A stretch of 64,000 nucleotides of DNA from Streptomyces niger (GCF_000718305.1 NZ_JOFQ01000008.1:186001-250000); one strand, 5' to 3'. Shown: positions 44,841 to 53,309, numbered from the stretch's first letter. Program-made: numbers and translations. The notes: generated by a model from the letters alone, not told the origin.

Positions 44841-44884
44841 CCGGCCGTCACGCTCCAGCACCTCGTGGATCAGTTCGTGAGATG

Positions 44885-45112
44885 CCGTGGCCGGTCTCCT
44901 GGCTTACGGGGAACCCCCGCACCCCGCTAAGGGGTCCGGGAGGGCGCGCCCGGCCCGGCCTTCCCGCCCGCACCCTGCGGACAGTGGCCCCCGCACGCAC
45001 AGAGGAAGCCTGGCGCGCGGGAAGGGTCGGATACTCCCCGATCACAGTGGCGAGGGCCGCTCCGGACTCGGACCCGAAGGTCTGCACCGGTCTTCCCGAA
45101 CACCACGGCCCG
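44885..45112 (-). promoter_or_regulatory. Cobalamin riboswitch controlling the Ni/Co transporter
   Basis: On the minus strand the canonical order is present: CGGGAAGACCGGTGCAGACC, then CGCCACTGTGATCGGGGAG, a second GCCACTG with GGGAAGG-type bases, and the B12 box AGCCAGGAGACCGGCC (plus-strand 44889-44904). It ends about 45 nt before the NiCoT ATG. When adenosylcobalamin is bound, expression of the cobalt importer is expected to drop. Confidence 0.95.
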
Positions 45113-45120
45113 GCCACTCT

Positions 45121-45161
45121 ATCCCCGCTGTCCTCTCGCTATCCCCGGCTGTCCTCTCGCT
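45121..45161. repeat. 20-21-bp direct repeat spanning the XRE stop codon
   Basis: ATCCCCGCTGTCCTCTCGCT (45121-45140) is followed by a copy with one added base (45141-45161). The XRE gene's stop codon (45139-45141) lies at the junction, so the last codons are repeated beyond the stop. Confidence 0.75.
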
Positions 45162-46035
45162 CGACGGTGTCCTTGCTCACCGGGGCGCGCTCGGCGGGGC
45201 CCTCCGCCGCCCAGCTGCCCAGGAGCCGCAGCGACTCGGCCGACGTCGAGCCGGGCTCCGCGTGGTACACGACCAGCTGCTGGTCCGGGTCGGCGGGCAG
45301 CCGCAGCGTCTCGTACGACAGGGTCAGCGGGCCGACCAGCGAGTGGTGCAGCCGCTTCACGCCGAAGCCCTTGTCCTGCACGTCGTGCGTGGCCCACAGC
45401 TGCCGGAACTCCTCGCTCTTGACCGACAGCTCCCCGATCAGCGAGGCGAGCTTGGGGTCGTCGGGATGGCAGCCCGCGTCCAGCCGCAGGTAGGACACGA
45501 TGTCGGCGGCCTTGCGCTCCCAGTCGACGTAGAAGTCGCGGGACGCCGGGTCCAGGAAGACCTGCCAGGCGACGTTCCGCTGCTCCGGTGGCATCGCGGC
45601 GTAGTCACCGAGCAGCGCGCACGCCATGCGGTTCCACCCGATGACGTCCAGGCGGCGGCCCGCGACGTACGCCGGTATCCCCTCCATCGCGTCCAGCAGC
45701 TGCTGCAGCGCGGGCCGCACCTGCTGCGGGCGGCCGGCGCCGCGCGACCGCTTGGCCTTCGGCTTGACCAGGTGACTGAGGTGCGCCCGCTCCGCGGCGT
45801 TCAACCGGAGCGCGCCGGATATCGCGTCGAGGACGGCGGTGGAGACGTTCTGCCCGTGGCCCTGCTCCAGGCGGACGTAGTACGCCACGCTCACGCCGGC
45901 CAGCTGCGCCAGCTCCTCCCGCCGCAGCCCCGGCACCCTTCGCCGCCCGCCGTGCCGCGGCAGTCCGACGTCCTCGGGCTGCAGGCGGGCGCGGCGGGTG
46001 CGCAGAAATTCGCTCAACTCGGTGCGCTGGTCCAT
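45139..46035 (-). CDS. XRE regulator with MmyB-like ligand domain
   Basis: 298 aa. HTH at about residues 30-65 (RREELAQLAGVSVAYYVRLE), then an MmyB-like PAS-type domain (residues about 105-270, with VIGWNRMACALLGDY and VFLDPASRDFYVDW). Such regulators bind small ligands and control a neighbouring dehydrogenase or reductase. It is divergent from the alcohol dehydrogenase, with a palindrome in the shared promoter. ATG at 46035 chosen; GTG/ATG codons upstream precede non-family sequence. Confidence 0.88.
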   Translation of the reverse strand: MDQRTELSEFLRTRRARLQPEDVGLPRHGGRRRVPGLRREELAQLAGVSVAYYVRLEQGHGQNVSTAVLDAISGALRLNAAERAHLSHLVKPKAKRSRGAGRPQQVRPALQQLLDAMEGIPAYVAGRRLDVIGWNRMACALLGDYAAMPPEQRNVAWQVFLDPASRDFYVDWERKAADIVSYLRLDAGCHPDDPKLASLIGELSVKSEEFRQLWATHDVQDKGFGVKRLHHSLVGPLTLSYETLRLPADPDQQLVVYHAEPGSTSAESLRLLGSWAAEGPAERAPVSKDTVEREDSRG

Positions 46036-46131
46036 ACGGCCAAGTATCCGCATCCTGACGACAACGCGCGGTGGCCTGTGGACAACTCTGCGAAGCCGCA
46101 GGTCACGGCGGTATGGCGAGGGTGTCACTGG

Positions 46132-46145
46132 CGTTGGTACCAACG
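46132..46145. promoter_or_regulatory. 14-bp palindrome in the XRE/dehydrogenase divergent promoter
   Basis: CGTTGGTACCAACG is a perfect palindrome midway between the divergent starts (46035 and 46206). It is a candidate operator for the XRE/MmyB regulator. Confidence 0.55.
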
Positions 46146-46205
46146 GCGTTCGTACGTAAACGGGGGGCCTGGCTCCGCTTTCGCTCAGGACGCATCCTCG
46201 ATGTC

Positions 46206-47255
46206 ATGACACACACCTCTGTCACCGCGTATGCAGCACCCGCGCCCAAGGCACCCCTGGAGCGCACCACCATCCCGCGCCGCGAGCTCGGCGCGCACGA
46301 CATCCTCATCGAGATCAAGTACGCGGGGATCTGCCACTCCGACATCCACCAGGTCGACAACGGCTGGGGCGAGGGCATCTTCCCGATGGTCCCGGGCCAC
46401 GAGATTGCCGGCGTGGTCGCCGCAGTGGGCTCCGAGGTCACCCGCCACCAGGTGGGCGACCGGGTCGGCGTCGGCTGCATGGTCGACTCCTGCCGGGAGT
46501 GCGACAACTGCAAGGCCGGATTCGAGCAGCACTGCACCGGCACCGGCCCCGTGATGACGTACAACGCCACCGGCCGCGACGGCGAGCCCACCTACGGCGG
46601 CTACTCCACCCACATCGTGGTCACCGAGGACTTCGCCGTCCGCATCCCCGAGGGCATCGCGCTGGACGTGACCGCGCCGCTGCTGTGCGCCGGCATCACC
46701 GTCTACTCGCCGCTCGCCCGCTGGGGCGCGGCCCCCGGCAAGAAGGTCGCGGTCGTCGGGCTCGGCGGCCTGGGCCACATGGCGGTGCAGATCGCCCGCG
46801 CCAAGGGCGCCGAGGTCACCGTCCTCAGCCAGTCGCTGCGCAAGAAGGAGGACGGCCTGAAGCTGGGCGCCTCCGACTACCGCGCCACCTCCGACCCGGC
46901 GACCTTCGAGGAGCTGGCCAACAGCTTCGACCTGATCATCAACACCGTCTCGGCCGACCTGGACCTGGGCGCGTACCTGGGCCTGCTCCGCACGAACGGC
47001 ACGCTGGTCCAGGTCGGCGCGCCCGAGCAGCCGCTCCGCACGTCGCCCTTCGCGCTGATCCAGAACAACCGGGCGATGGCCGGTTCGTCCATCGGCGGCA
47101 TTCCCGAGACCCAGGAGATGCTGGACTTCTGCGCGGCGCACGGCATCGGCGCGCAGATCGAGGTGATCCCCGCCGAGGAGATCAACGACGCCTACCGGCG
47201 GGTGCAGGCGAGCGACGTCCGCTACCGCTTCGTCATCGACGTCTCCACGATGTGA
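46206..47255 (+). CDS. Zinc-dependent NAD(P)-dependent alcohol dehydrogenase
   Basis: 349 aa MDR family. Catalytic zinc: Cys and His in [10 protein letters not shown] and GHEIAG. Structural zinc Cys cluster [17 protein letters not shown]. Rossmann NADP motif [15 protein letters not shown]. The set is closest to the YahK/cinnamyl-type aldehyde reductases of the MDR family. It acts in the cytoplasm on an alcohol or aldehyde. Divergent from an XRE regulator that probably controls it; followed by a terminator hairpin. Confidence 0.92.
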   Translation: MTHTSVTAYAAPAPKAPLERTTIPRRELGAHDILIEIKYAGICHSDIHQVDNGWGEGIFPMVPGHEIAGVVAAVGSEVTRHQVGDRVGVGCMVDSCRECDNCKAGFEQHCTGTGPVMTYNATGRDGEPTYGGYSTHIVVTEDFAVRIPEGIALDVTAPLLCAGITVYSPLARWGAAPGKKVAVVGLGGLGHMAVQIARAKGAEVTVLSQSLRKKEDGLKLGASDYRATSDPATFEELANSFDLIINTVSADLDLGAYLGLLRTNGTLVQVGAPEQPLRTSPFALIQNNRAMAGSSIGGIPETQEMLDFCAAHGIGAQIEVIPAEEINDAYRRVQASDVRYRFVIDVSTM

Positions 47256-47286
47256 TCCTCAGGTGATTCCCGAGTGATTCCCGAGG

Positions 47287-47318
47287 ACCGGCCGCGGCCC
47301 GCACGGCTCGCGGCCGGT
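47287..47318 (+). terminator. Hairpin after the alcohol dehydrogenase gene
   Basis: ACCGGCCGCG (47287-47296) pairs with CGCGGCCGGT (47309-47318) around a 12-nt loop, about 30 bp after the stop. Confidence 0.65.
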
Positions 47319-47507
47319 TCCCCGTACGGAGCCGGGTGGCCGTTCGACGGCCGCCCGGATTCGTTGCATTTGGGGGTGGATAGGCGGCGTTAGCCGGACG
47401 TTAGCGGACCAATAGCGTCCCCGGACAGAGTGGTTGTCGTGCCGGAGGGACCAGCCGGCTGCACCACCCACCAGTCATCGCAGTCACCACTCACGGGGGA
47501 ACCCACC

Positions 47508-48035
47508 ATGTCGAAGAAGACAGTCAAGGTCGCCGTCGCCTCCCTCATCGCCGCCGGCGCGCTGGCCGCGACCGCCGGCCCCGCGCTGGCGCAGGCCGCG
47601 CAGCCGGCCGCCTCCAAGATCGCGCCCTGCACGGCGTCGGCGCTGAAGTTCGAGGCCGGCACCGTCAGCCGCCCGATCAACCACGTCCTGATCAAGGCCA
47701 CCAACACCTCGAAGAAGACCTGCGACTTCTCCGCCGAGACCTATCCGCTCCTGCGCCTCCACAAGGACCAGCAGGCGGTCACCCCGGTCGTCGACGGCTC
47801 CGAGCCGCAGGCCGTGGTCACCGTCGCCCCCGGCGAGTCGGCCTACGCAGGCCTGACGCTCTCCGCCGCCGACTCGTCGGAGAAGGGCTTCAAGACCGGC
47901 AAGATCGAGGTGGCCGTGGACCGCGACACCGCCCTGAAGTCCGTCACCGTCAAGGGCGGCCCGGTCTTCATCCAGCCCGGCGTCGCCAAGGTGACGTACT
48001 GGCAGGACAACCCGGCCGACGCCCTCCTTTGGTAA
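47508..48035 (+). CDS. Secreted DUF4232 protein
   Basis: 175 aa. Sec signal peptide with core VAVASLIAAGALAATAG and cleavage near ALAQA. The mature part is a DUF4232 domain, with Cys in KIAPCTASALK and SKKTCDFSAE, the usual disulfide pair. Unlike the lipoprotein at 25395 it has no lipobox, so it is released. Start ATG with GGGGGA upstream. Its last codons and stop lie in a 29-bp tandem repeat. Confidence 0.87.
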   Translation: MSKKTVKVAVASLIAAGALAATAGPALAQAAQPAASKIAPCTASALKFEAGTVSRPINHVLIKATNTSKKTCDFSAETYPLLRLHKDQQAVTPVVDGSEPQAVVTVAPGESAYAGLTLSAADSSEKGFKTGKIEVAVDRDTALKSVTVKGGPVFIQPGVAKVTYWQDNPADALLW

Positions 48036-48135
48036 CGCTCCCGGCCGACGCGCTTGCTCGGTAACACTCCCGGCCGAAGCGCTTCTCAGGTGACGCTCCC
48101 GGCCGACGCCCTTCGCCGGTGACACTCCCGGCCGG
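48003..48135. repeat. 29-bp tandem repeat spanning the DUF4232 stop codon
   Basis: Units at 48031-48059, 48060-48088 and 48089-48117 share the core CTCCCGGCCGA followed by CGCTT-type bases; a partial copy follows (48118-48135) and a diverged copy precedes (48003-48030) inside the coding end. The gene's TAA stop is part of the first clear unit (GGTAACGC). The rest of the gap to 48327 is GC-rich with no gene. Confidence 0.85.
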
Positions 48136-48327
48136 GGACCGGCCCCCGATCCCCGGCCGGGCCCCGTACCGCCCCGTACCGCCGCGTTCCGCCGGGCCCG
48201 CCCCGGCGGAACGCTCCGGCGTACTCGGGTGTCCCCGGGGGCATTGCTCCTCTTGCACCGGTTGCTCCCGCTTCCCACCCGTGCGACATGGCTGCGCCCG
48301 AGGCCGGGTGACCGGTAGGCTTTCCGT

Positions 48328-48624
48328 GTGATCTTCAAGCGCATCGGAAATGGGCGGCCGTACCCCGATCACGGCCGGGAGAGCACCCGCCAGTGGGCGG
48401 ACGTGGCCCCGCGCCCGGTACGGCTTGACCAGTTGGTCACCACGAAGCAGCAACTCGACCTGGAGACGCTGCTCGCGGAGGACTCGACCTTCTACGGCGA
48501 CCTGTTCGCACACGTCGTGAAGTGGCAGGGCGACCTGTACCTGGAGGACGGGCTGCACCGCGCGGTACGGGCGGCGCTCCAGCAACGCCAGGTACTGCAC
48601 GCCCGCGTCCTCGAACTGGACTGA
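48328..48624 (+). CDS. Conserved small protein upstream of the LytR-C gene
   Basis: 98 aa, GTG start. The sequence begins MIFKRIGNGRPYPDHG and continues with a helical, charged body (TKQQLDLETLLAEDSTF). Databases often label such Streptomyces proteins VapB-like antitoxins; I see no toxin gene next to it, so that label is doubtful. Function unknown. It precedes the LytR-C gene, 146 bp apart. Confidence 0.75.
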   Translation: MIFKRIGNGRPYPDHGRESTRQWADVAPRPVRLDQLVTTKQQLDLETLLAEDSTFYGDLFAHVVKWQGDLYLEDGLHRAVRAALQQRQVLHARVLELD

Positions 48625-48770
48625 CGCGCGCCGGAACTCGGGGCCACGCTTGGCCCCGAGCTTCACGGAAAGTAGCCGTGGCGCCCGGTATTGGCCCTTT
48701 CGGGTCGGGTCTCGCGCCACGCACAGATCATTTAATAGGCAGAGCGCCATGACCGCACTACGCTGCGGAC

Positions 48771-49436
48771 ATGAGCATGCTGACACCCCCCGGCATGGGC
48801 GGTAAGAAGTCCGGCATGGGCGGTAAGAAGTACCGCATCACGGGCGACAGGTATCCGCGGATGCGTCGCCCCCGCCGTGACCGCAGGATCGCCGTGGCAG
48901 TCGTGGCCTCCGCCTGCGTGCTGGCCGTCGGCGCCTGGGGCGCCGTTCAGCTCATCGACGTCTTCACCGGCCGGAGCGGCACCGCGCAGGCCGCCCAGGA
49001 GAAACCGAAGTGCCCCCCGGGCCAGGACGGCGGCAAGCCGCGCGGCACGGCCGAGCCGCTGCCCGAGCCCAAGGCCATCAAGGTCAACGTGCTCAACGCG
49101 ACCACCCGCAGCGGACTCGCCAAGGACACCGCCGACGCGCTCAAGAAGCGCGGCTTCACGATCGGCGAGGTGGGCAACGCGCCGGCCGCCTACGACAAGA
49201 AGACCAAGAGCGTCGGGCTGCTGCTCGGCGCGCCGGCCGCGGCGGACGGCTCCTTCAAGGTGCTGGCCACGCAGCTGGACGGCGTCCAGCGGAAGGCCGA
49301 CGGCCGCAAGGGCGGCGAGGTCGACCTGATCATCGGCGACAAGTTCAAGGCCCTGACGAAGGAGAAGGACGCCAAGGCCGCGCTCGCCGCGCTGACCGCC
49401 CCGCCGAAGGAGAAGCCGGGCACGCCGAGCTGCTGA
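48771..49436 (+). CDS. Membrane-anchored LytR C-terminal domain protein
   Basis: 221 aa. A cytoplasmic basic N-terminus with a duplicated GMGGKK motif is followed by one membrane helix (IAVAVVASACVLAVGAWGAV). The extracytoplasmic part is a LytR_C domain (VNVLNATTRSGLAKDTAD, GEVGNA). LytR_C domains occur in cell-wall glycopolymer enzymes; this stand-alone form lacks the catalytic LCP domain. Probably a wall-associated accessory protein. ATG start. Confidence 0.87.
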   Translation: MSMLTPPGMGGKKSGMGGKKYRITGDRYPRMRRPRRDRRIAVAVVASACVLAVGAWGAVQLIDVFTGRSGTAQAAQEKPKCPPGQDGGKPRGTAEPLPEPKAIKVNVLNATTRSGLAKDTADALKKRGFTIGEVGNAPAAYDKKTKSVGLLLGAPAAADGSFKVLATQLDGVQRKADGRKGGEVDLIIGDKFKALTKEKDAKAALAALTAPPKEKPGTPSC

Positions 49437-49456
49437 GCACCTCTGCGGCGCCGAGT

Positions 49457-49516
49457 CTCCGACGTACGCGTCCAGCCTCCGACACGCCCGTCCGGCCTCC
49501 GACATTCTCGTCCAGC
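49457..49516. repeat. 20-bp tandem repeat between lytR-C gene and upp
   Basis: Three 20-bp units (49457-49476, 49477-49496, 49497-49516) start CTCCGAC and end TCC(A/G)GC. It fills the gap between two convergent genes and begins 21 bp after the stop. Confidence 0.75.
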
Positions 49517-49597
49517 CTGTCCGCCCCGTCGACCTGGCCGACCGTCCGCCCCGTTCGTCCTGCCCGGGTCGGGCCTACGCCCGGCCGGAACCCGGCC

Positions 49598-50233
49598 TCA
49601 GCCGGCCGTCCCGTACATGCGGTCGCCCGCGTCGCCCAGGCCCGGGACGATGTAGCGGTCCTCGTTCAGCCGCTCGTCGACCGCGGCCGTGACCAGCGTC
49701 ACCGGCGTACCGGCCAGTTCCTGCTCCATGACCTTCACGCCCTCGGGCGCGGCGAGCAGGCAGAGCGCGGTCACGTCGTCGGCCCCGCGCTGGATCAGTT
49801 CCTTGATCGCCGCGACCAGCGTGCCGCCGGTGGCGAGCATCGGGTCCACGACGTAGATCTGCCGGCCGGAGAGGTCCTCCGGCATACGGGTGGCGTACGT
49901 CTGCGCCTCGTACGTCTCCTCGTTGCGGACCATGCCCATGAAGCCGACCTCGGCCGTGGGCAGCAGCCGCACCATGCCGTCCAGCATGCCCAGACCGGCC
50001 CGCAGGATCGGTACGACCATCGGGCGGGGGTGGGAGAGCCGGACGCCGGTGGTCGCCGTCACCGGGGTCTCGATGTCGACCTGTTCGGTGCGCACATCGC
50101 GGGTCGCCTCGTAGGCGAGCAGGGTGACCAGCTCGTCGGCGAGACGCCGGAACGTGGGGGAATCGGTGCGCTTGTCGCGCAGAGTGGTGAGTTTGTGCGC
50201 CACCAGCGGGTGGTCGACGACGTGGATCCGCAT
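49598..50233 (-). CDS. upp: Uracil phosphoribosyltransferase
   Basis: 211 aa. Start [20 protein letters not shown] is the family start. PRPP loop [16 protein letters not shown], and the uracil-binding tail [16 protein letters not shown]. It makes UMP from salvaged uracil. The start is the ATG at 50233; the open frame upstream lies in the divergent promoter. Confidence 0.95.
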   Translation of the reverse strand: MRIHVVDHPLVAHKLTTLRDKRTDSPTFRRLADELVTLLAYEATRDVRTEQVDIETPVTATTGVRLSHPRPMVVPILRAGLGMLDGMVRLLPTAEVGFMGMVRNEETYEAQTYATRMPEDLSGRQIYVVDPMLATGGTLVAAIKELIQRGADDVTALCLLAAPEGVKVMEQELAGTPVTLVTAAVDERLNEDRYIVPGLGDAGDRMYGTAG

Positions 50234-50439
50234 GACATCGACAGTAACCGAGGCCGGGCCCCCGAGCGCCCGCCGGTGGCCGTAGCCGGTGGCCGTACGG
50301 AGACCGGCCACCCCGCGCGGTCCCTCGGCCAACGTCAATCGATTCGCATCAACCCCGCACTTCGGGGGAAAGTGGGCACAGACGCCCGGACCGCCGGCCG
50401 GCCTCCGGGTGAGGACCTCGGCCCGAGGCGGTGTCGCTC

Positions 50440-50946
50440 ATGCCCGACCAGAAGAACCGTCAGGACGCACGACAGAACCGTCAGGACACACGGCAGAGCC
50501 GCCAGGACACGCGGCAGAGCCGTCAGACTCGCCAGAACCACCAAGGGCGTACGACTGCTCAAGGCCTCACGAACGCTCAAGGTCGTACGAATGCTCAAGG
50601 CCGTACGGCCGCCGCGCGCGGTGCGGCACGGGGCGAGGACGGCACCACCAGACCCGATCGCCCGGCGGAGCGGGCCAGAAGCGGCCGGGAGGCCGGGCCG
50701 CCCGGTGGGACGACGGACCCGGCGGACACTTCGACGCCGCGCCCCGAGGACACGGCACAGAAGGTGGCCATGGACGCGCGGGCGGCCGGCGGGGACGCCG
50801 AGCCGGACGCGGCCCGCCGCCGGCGCCGGGCGCAGTTCCTCCGTGAGCTGAACGAGGCCAAGGAGCTGCGCGACCGCGTCCAGCCCCGGCGCGCCCGCGC
50901 CGCCCGGATGCGGCAGGCGATGCGCATGCGCACGTTCCGCTGGTAG
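50440..50946 (+). CDS. Arg/Gln-rich protein with 7-residue tandem repeats
   Basis: 168 aa (171 if the in-frame GTG at 50431 is used). The N-terminus is an array of seven-residue units (RQDARQN, RQDTRQS) encoded by 21-bp DNA repeats from about 50458, followed by shorter TNAQGR units. A disordered Pro/Gly middle follows. The C-terminal 45 residues (AQFLRELNEAKELRDRVQPR and AARMRQAMRMRTFRW) are helical and basic, and look like the conserved part of a Streptomyces family. Function unknown; nucleic-acid binding is possible. Confidence 0.7.
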   Translation: MPDQKNRQDARQNRQDTRQSRQDTRQSRQTRQNHQGRTTAQGLTNAQGRTNAQGRTAAARGAARGEDGTTRPDRPAERARSGREAGPPGGTTDPADTSTPRPEDTAQKVAMDARAAGGDAEPDAARRRRRAQFLRELNEAKELRDRVQPRRARAARMRQAMRMRTFRW

Positions 50947-51320
50947 CGCAACGGCGCGGGGCCGCGCCGCCCGGGCCGCCGCGCCGGCACCCCGTACGCG
51001 TCACGACAAGGCCCCGCGCACGACACCGCAGCGCCCCCTACGCGCCACATATGGGCCGTTTACCCGCCACCATTCGGGCGCCGTGTGCGTCACCCCGAAG
51101 ACGGCCCCACTCGGCCGTCAGGGGGCGGATTCGGCCCCGGTACGGCACCCATCCGGCCCCCGTACGGACCGGATCTCGCAGAACCCGGGCACGACGCAGC
51201 GTCGAAGACCCCGCGCGAACGCGTTGTTTCTGCCACGATTCCGATGGGGCGGGGACTCCGGGCGCATGCGCGTCCGCCTCGTCCGGCCCGGATACGCCTC
51301 TGACCAGTGGGAGAGTCACG
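50947..51320. other. Gene-free region before the TadA-partner gene
   Basis: 374 bp. Open frames are not supported by codon use. It should contain the promoter for the two tRNA-deaminase-related genes; no specific motif was recognised. Confidence 0.4.
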
Positions 51321-51854
51321 GTGTACTTCGCCGCACTGCTCGCGCGCACCGAAGACGGGTGGGAAGCGAGCGATACAGAGCTCGACAATGTGGAGACGCT
51401 TGCCGACCTGGCCGACCTGGCCCGGCAGGCGGCGGTCGACGACGACACGGTGGTGGCGTTCATCGAGCAGGAGGGCGCGTGGTTCGGCGTCGTCCGGGTG
51501 GACGGCGAGGACGACCCGCGCGTCTTCGTGTCGGACGCCACCGCCGCTTCCCGCAGCTCGTACGGCGCGATGCTGACCGACGAGCTGATCGGCCGCGAAG
51601 AGGAAGCCTCGGAGGACCTCGACGATCTGACCAATCTGGACGGTACGGAAGACGGTGAGCCCGAGGGCGCCGTGGACGAGACGGAGGCCGAGGCCGACGA
51701 CCGGTTGCCGGCCGGGCCGCTCGGCGACGTCGACCTCCTCGACGACCTCGGCGTCACCGGCAAGGATCTGCTGACCTTCGACAGCAACGGAGACGCGTTG
51801 GGCGAGATCGCCGACGCGCTGGGCTGCACGGACGTACTGGAGGCGGTGCGGTGA
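51321..51854 (+). CDS. TadA-associated protein
   Basis: 177 aa, strongly acidic. Begins MYFAALLARTEDGWEASD (GTG at 51321), a start seen in Streptomyces proteins annotated as tRNA adenosine deaminase-associated. The core is alpha/beta (TLADLADLARQA, VAFIEQEGAWFGVVRVDGED), with an Asp/Glu-rich linker near 115-140. It lies 97 bp upstream of tadA on the same strand. Function of the family is not established; GGGAG ribosome site. Confidence 0.85.
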   Translation: MYFAALLARTEDGWEASDTELDNVETLADLADLARQAAVDDDTVVAFIEQEGAWFGVVRVDGEDDPRVFVSDATAASRSSYGAMLTDELIGREEEASEDLDDLTNLDGTEDGEPEGAVDETEAEADDRLPAGPLGDVDLLDDLGVTGKDLLTFDSNGDALGEIADALGCTDVLEAVR

Positions 51855-51951
51855 CGGACGGGGAGCGGCGCACCCGGCCGCTCCCCGTCCGCCCGCCGCA
51901 GGGCCGCCTCAGCCGGTCTCCAGGTACCGCTGCGTCGCCGACACTGTTGGC

Positions 51952-52566
51952 ATGACCGACGCACAGCCCGCTCCGGCCCCGGCGGCCCCCGTACCCGATC
52001 CGTTGCGCGACCCGTGGGCCGCGCCCATGCGGCAGGCCCTGGCGGAGGCCGCGCTCGCCCCCGGGACTGGAGACGTCCCGGTGGGCGCCGTTGTGCTGCT
52101 CCCGAACGGGCGAGTGATCGGTACGGGTCACAACGCCCGGGAGGCCACCGGCGACCCGACTGCCCACGCCGAGGTGCTCGCCCTCAGGGCGGCGGCCCGC
52201 ACGCTCCAGGAGGAGGCGCAGGCGGCCGCTGCGAGGGAGGACGGCGGGACCGGGGAGGAAGACGGGGCAAGGAAGGACGACGGCGCGGGGAAGGGCGACG
52301 GGGCCGTACGCCGGGCCACCGACTGGCGGCTGACCGGCTGCACCCTCGTGGTCACGCTCGAACCCTGCACGATGTGCGCGGGCGCGATCGTGCTGTCCCG
52401 GGTCGACCGGGTGGTCTACGGCGCCCGCGACGAGAAGGCGGGCGCGGCCGGCTCCCTCTGGGACGTCGTACGTGACCGACGCCTCAACCACCGCCCTGAA
52501 GTGATCACCGACGTCCTGGCCGAGGACTGCGCGGCGCTCCTGACGGACTTCTTCCGCGCCCGCTGA
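51952..52566 (+). CDS. tadA: tRNA adenosine deaminase
   Basis: 204 aa. Zinc ligands His72 with catalytic Glu74 in AHAEVLAL, and Cys139/Cys142 in EPCTMCAGA. It deaminates A34 of tRNA-Arg(ACG) to inosine, enabling wobble decoding. An unusual Glu/Asp/Gly/Ala-rich insertion (about residues 84-122), encoded by slippage-prone sequence, splits the domain between the His and Cys motifs. ATG start. Confidence 0.93.
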   Translation: MTDAQPAPAPAAPVPDPLRDPWAAPMRQALAEAALAPGTGDVPVGAVVLLPNGRVIGTGHNAREATGDPTAHAEVLALRAAARTLQEEAQAAAAREDGGTGEEDGARKDDGAGKGDGAVRRATDWRLTGCTLVVTLEPCTMCAGAIVLSRVDRVVYGARDEKAGAAGSLWDVVRDRRLNHRPEVITDVLAEDCAALLTDFFRAR

Positions 52567-52668
52567 GGTCACCGGCCGTGTCCTGTCGACCGCGATATCC
52601 CGGGGCTGCGCCCTCACCTCCCGGAACCGATTTCGGTGCACGGCCCCTCATGGGCTAGGCTCTGCCTC

Positions 52669-52755
52669 GGTAGCGTGTCCGAGCGGCCGAAGGAGCGCGC
52701 CTCGAAAGCGCGTGAGGGGGCAACTCCTCCGTGGGTTCAAATCCCACCGCTACCG
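52669..52755 (+). tRNA. tRNA-Ser (anticodon CGA)
   Basis: Acceptor GGTAGCG (52669-52675) pairs with CGCTACC (52748-52754), discriminator G. Anticodon loop CCTCGAAAG holds CGA. Long variable arm and GTTCAAATC T-loop. 87 nt, class II; CCA not encoded. Confidence 0.96.
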
Positions 52756-52760
52756 CTCGC

Positions 52761-52796
52761 ACGAAGGGCCCGACTCAGCCGAGTCGGGCCCTTCGT
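52761..52796 (+). terminator. 16-bp perfect hairpin after tRNA-Ser(CGA)
   Basis: ACGAAGGGCCCGACTC (52761-52776) pairs perfectly with 52781-52796 around AGCC, only 5 nt after the tRNA. Strong resemblance (CGAAGGGCCC arm) to the hairpin after the other tRNA-Ser. Confidence 0.88.
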
Positions 52797-53018
52797 CGTA
52801 TCCGGGCCTCATGGCCCGCACCGCAGCCGGGAGGAGCACGGTGCGGACCCCGCAGAGGGGCCCGGCCCCGCCCGCGGACTCCTGCCAGATCCGTCGGGCG
52901 CACCATCCAGCCTGCGGCCGCGCCCCGGCCGGACGGCCCGCCGAACGGCCCCGATCACAGGGACTTTCGTCCCCGGGGCCGTCGCCCCTGAGCGGTTCCG
53001 GTGGAGCCGGGGCGGGCG

Positions 53019-53085
53019 GAGCACGGCTGTCTCCATGGGGCCGGTGTGAACGAAGCACGGCTGCTTCCACGGGGCCGGTGTGGTT
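53019..53085. repeat. 33-34-bp direct repeat in a gene-free gap
   Basis: Two imperfect copies starting GAGCACGGCTG and GAAGCACGGCTG, each ending GGGGCCGGTGTG. They occupy part of the 350-bp gap (52797-53144) that otherwise holds no recognisable gene. Confidence 0.7.
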
Positions 53086-53144
53086 AAACTCGCCCGACCG
53101 CACCGGGCGGGAGCCCGTCAAGGCCGTAGGGGAGACAGGGACGA

Positions 53145-53309
53145 ATGGTGGAAACGAAGAAGATCGCGCTCTATGTGGTCGTCGTCTTCGTCCTGTACAC
53201 GATCGTCACGTCCCCCACCCGGGCCGCCGATCTCGTCCAGATAGGGTTCGAGGGCATTTCGGACGCCGCCCAGGGCGTCGGCCAGTTCATGACCTCGCTG
53301 ATCCAGTAG
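53145..53309 (+). CDS. Small membrane protein (54 aa)
   Basis: Too short for standard ORF calling. From ATG at 53145 (or GTG at 53148) it reads MVETKKIALYVVVVFVLYTI, a single membrane helix, then an amphipathic tail (GFEGISDAAQGVGQFMTSLI). Codon use is typical Streptomyces, and the pattern resembles a conserved small protein found near sigF. GGGA ribosome site upstream. Function unknown. Confidence 0.75.
   Translation: MVETKKIALYVVVVFVLYTIVTSPTRAADLVQIGFEGISDAAQGVGQFMTSLIQ

Noticed and set aside
48328..48624. VapB-type antitoxin label for the 98-aa protein.
   Set aside because: No VapC/PIN-domain gene adjoins it, and the sequence shows no clear AbrB or RHH motif. Kept as a protein of unknown function.
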